DNA from: Parachlamydiales bacterium
GTDB taxonomy: Bacteria; Chlamydiota; Chlamydiia; Chlamydiales; SM23-39
Length of the DNA: 6,730 nt
Assembly (NCBI GenBank): GCA_020058465.1
Contig: JAGVDZ010000137.1
Span: 1-6,730, forward strand
Reading direction: 5' to 3'
Below, one piece after another: positions 6,274 to 6,730 of the stretch. The translations under genes were made by a program, and so were the position numbers. Position 1 is the stretch's first letter, and every line of letters begins with the position of its first letter. The notes beneath the pieces were generated by a model. It was not told the origin of the DNA, did not search any database, and worked only from the letters and a program-made list of their open reading frames with translations.

Positions 6274-6730
6274 ATGTCTTTTTTCTTAATTGCTAAACAA
6301 GCATCGGTCTGTCTCGACAGTTCTCTTGTCCTCACCGACTGCTCCCTCGAGGTGCCGGGAGGATTAATGGTCGCTATCATTGGCCCCAATGGAGCAGGTA
6401 AGAGCACTTTCCTTCAAGCCGCTCTCAAGAGGATCCCCCTTGTCTCAGGTTCTATCACCATGGCCGGCAATGATACCAAAGGAGCCATCGCCTACCTACC
6501 CCAAAAAAAAGAGATCGACTGGAGTTTTCCCATTACAGCGATTGAAGTTGTCTTAATGGGTCGCTATTTATCATTCGGATGGTTCAAAAGACCAAGGGCG
6601 CTGGATTGGCAAGCAGCTATGTCGGCTCTTCGACAAGTGGGCATGGAATCGTTCGCCCACCGACAGATCGCCTCTTTATCGGGAGGGCAACAACAAAGAT
6701 TATTTCTCGCCCGCTCTCTTCTCCAAAATC
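6274..6730 (+). CDS. ytgB: Metal ABC transporter ATP-binding protein YtgB, 3' end beyond the window
   Basis: This ATPase powers metal import together with YtgA and the membrane subunits expected downstream. The visible 152 residues contain Walker A GPNGAGKS (37-44), the Q-loop in YLPQKKEIDWSFP (74-86), the VVLMGRY segment typical of Mn/Zn/Fe ATPases of the MntB/ZnuC group, and the ABC signature LSGGQQQR (135-142). Walker B and the switch His lie past the window edge. The ATG at 6274 is the first in frame after the ytgA stop; GGGAGG at 6251-6256 is the only nearby ribosome-binding-like sequence and is unusually far (17 bases) away, so translation may be coupled to ytgA. A run of eight A residues at 6503-6510 stays in frame. 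Confidence 0.95.
   Translation, partial: MSFFLIAKQASVCLDSSLVLTDCSLEVPGGLMVAIIGPNGAGKSTFLQAALKRIPLVSGSITMAGNDTKGAIAYLPQKKEIDWSFPITAIEVVLMGRYLSFGWFKRPRALDWQAAMSALRQVGMESFAHRQIASLSGGQQQRLFLARSLLQN

Noticed and set aside
6503..6510. Run of eight A residues in ytgB as a possible frameshift
   Set aside because: The frame continues correctly through the Q-loop to the ABC signature, so no frameshift is present in this sequence.

Overview
The window reads as chromosomal DNA from a member of the Chlamydiota, most likely an environmental (amoeba- or protist-associated) lineage. Two things support this. First, there is a non-mitochondrial ATP/ADP translocase of the Npt1 type, which is typical of obligate intracellular bacteria. 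Second, the gene order lepA - ntt/npt1 - small hypothetical gene - ytgA - ytgB matches, as I recall it, the Chlamydia trachomatis CT064-CT068 block. The species cannot be named from this sequence.

Layout: positions 1-145 hold a truncated copy of a short palindromic transposable element (MITE). Positions 152-4376 hold three leftward genes: lepA (elongation factor 4), ntt (ATP/ADP antiporter) and a small basic hypothetical gene. ntt has its own plausible sigma70/sigma66-like promoter and a strong intrinsic terminator, so lepA and ntt look like separate transcription units. Positions 4470-5224 hold no credible gene. This stretch separates the leftward block from the rightward metal-uptake operon, and its right half is an island of palindromes. 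ytgA (metal-binding lipoprotein) and ytgB (ABC ATPase, cut by the window edge) run rightward from about 5261.

The most unusual content is the palindrome island. A 162-bp MITE with 26-bp terminal inverted repeats (5002-5163) sits inside a second, differently tipped palindromic element with its own 26-bp terminal inverted repeats (4884-5205). The insertion is flanked by a TA that looks like a target duplication. Removing the insert restores an element of about 161 bp. The two elements have different tips and different core stems, but share 'shoulder' sequences that fall opposite each other in the folded hairpin, including one compensatory G-C to A-T change. A second copy of the inner MITE, about 97% identical and in the same orientation, lies just past the lepA stop codon. 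The outer element ends about 20 bp before the first possible ytgA start, so the ytgA promoter is probably built partly from transposon sequence.

Together the genes serve intracellular life: ATP import from the host (Ntt), metal import (YtgA/B and presumably membrane subunits beyond the window) and translation quality (LepA).
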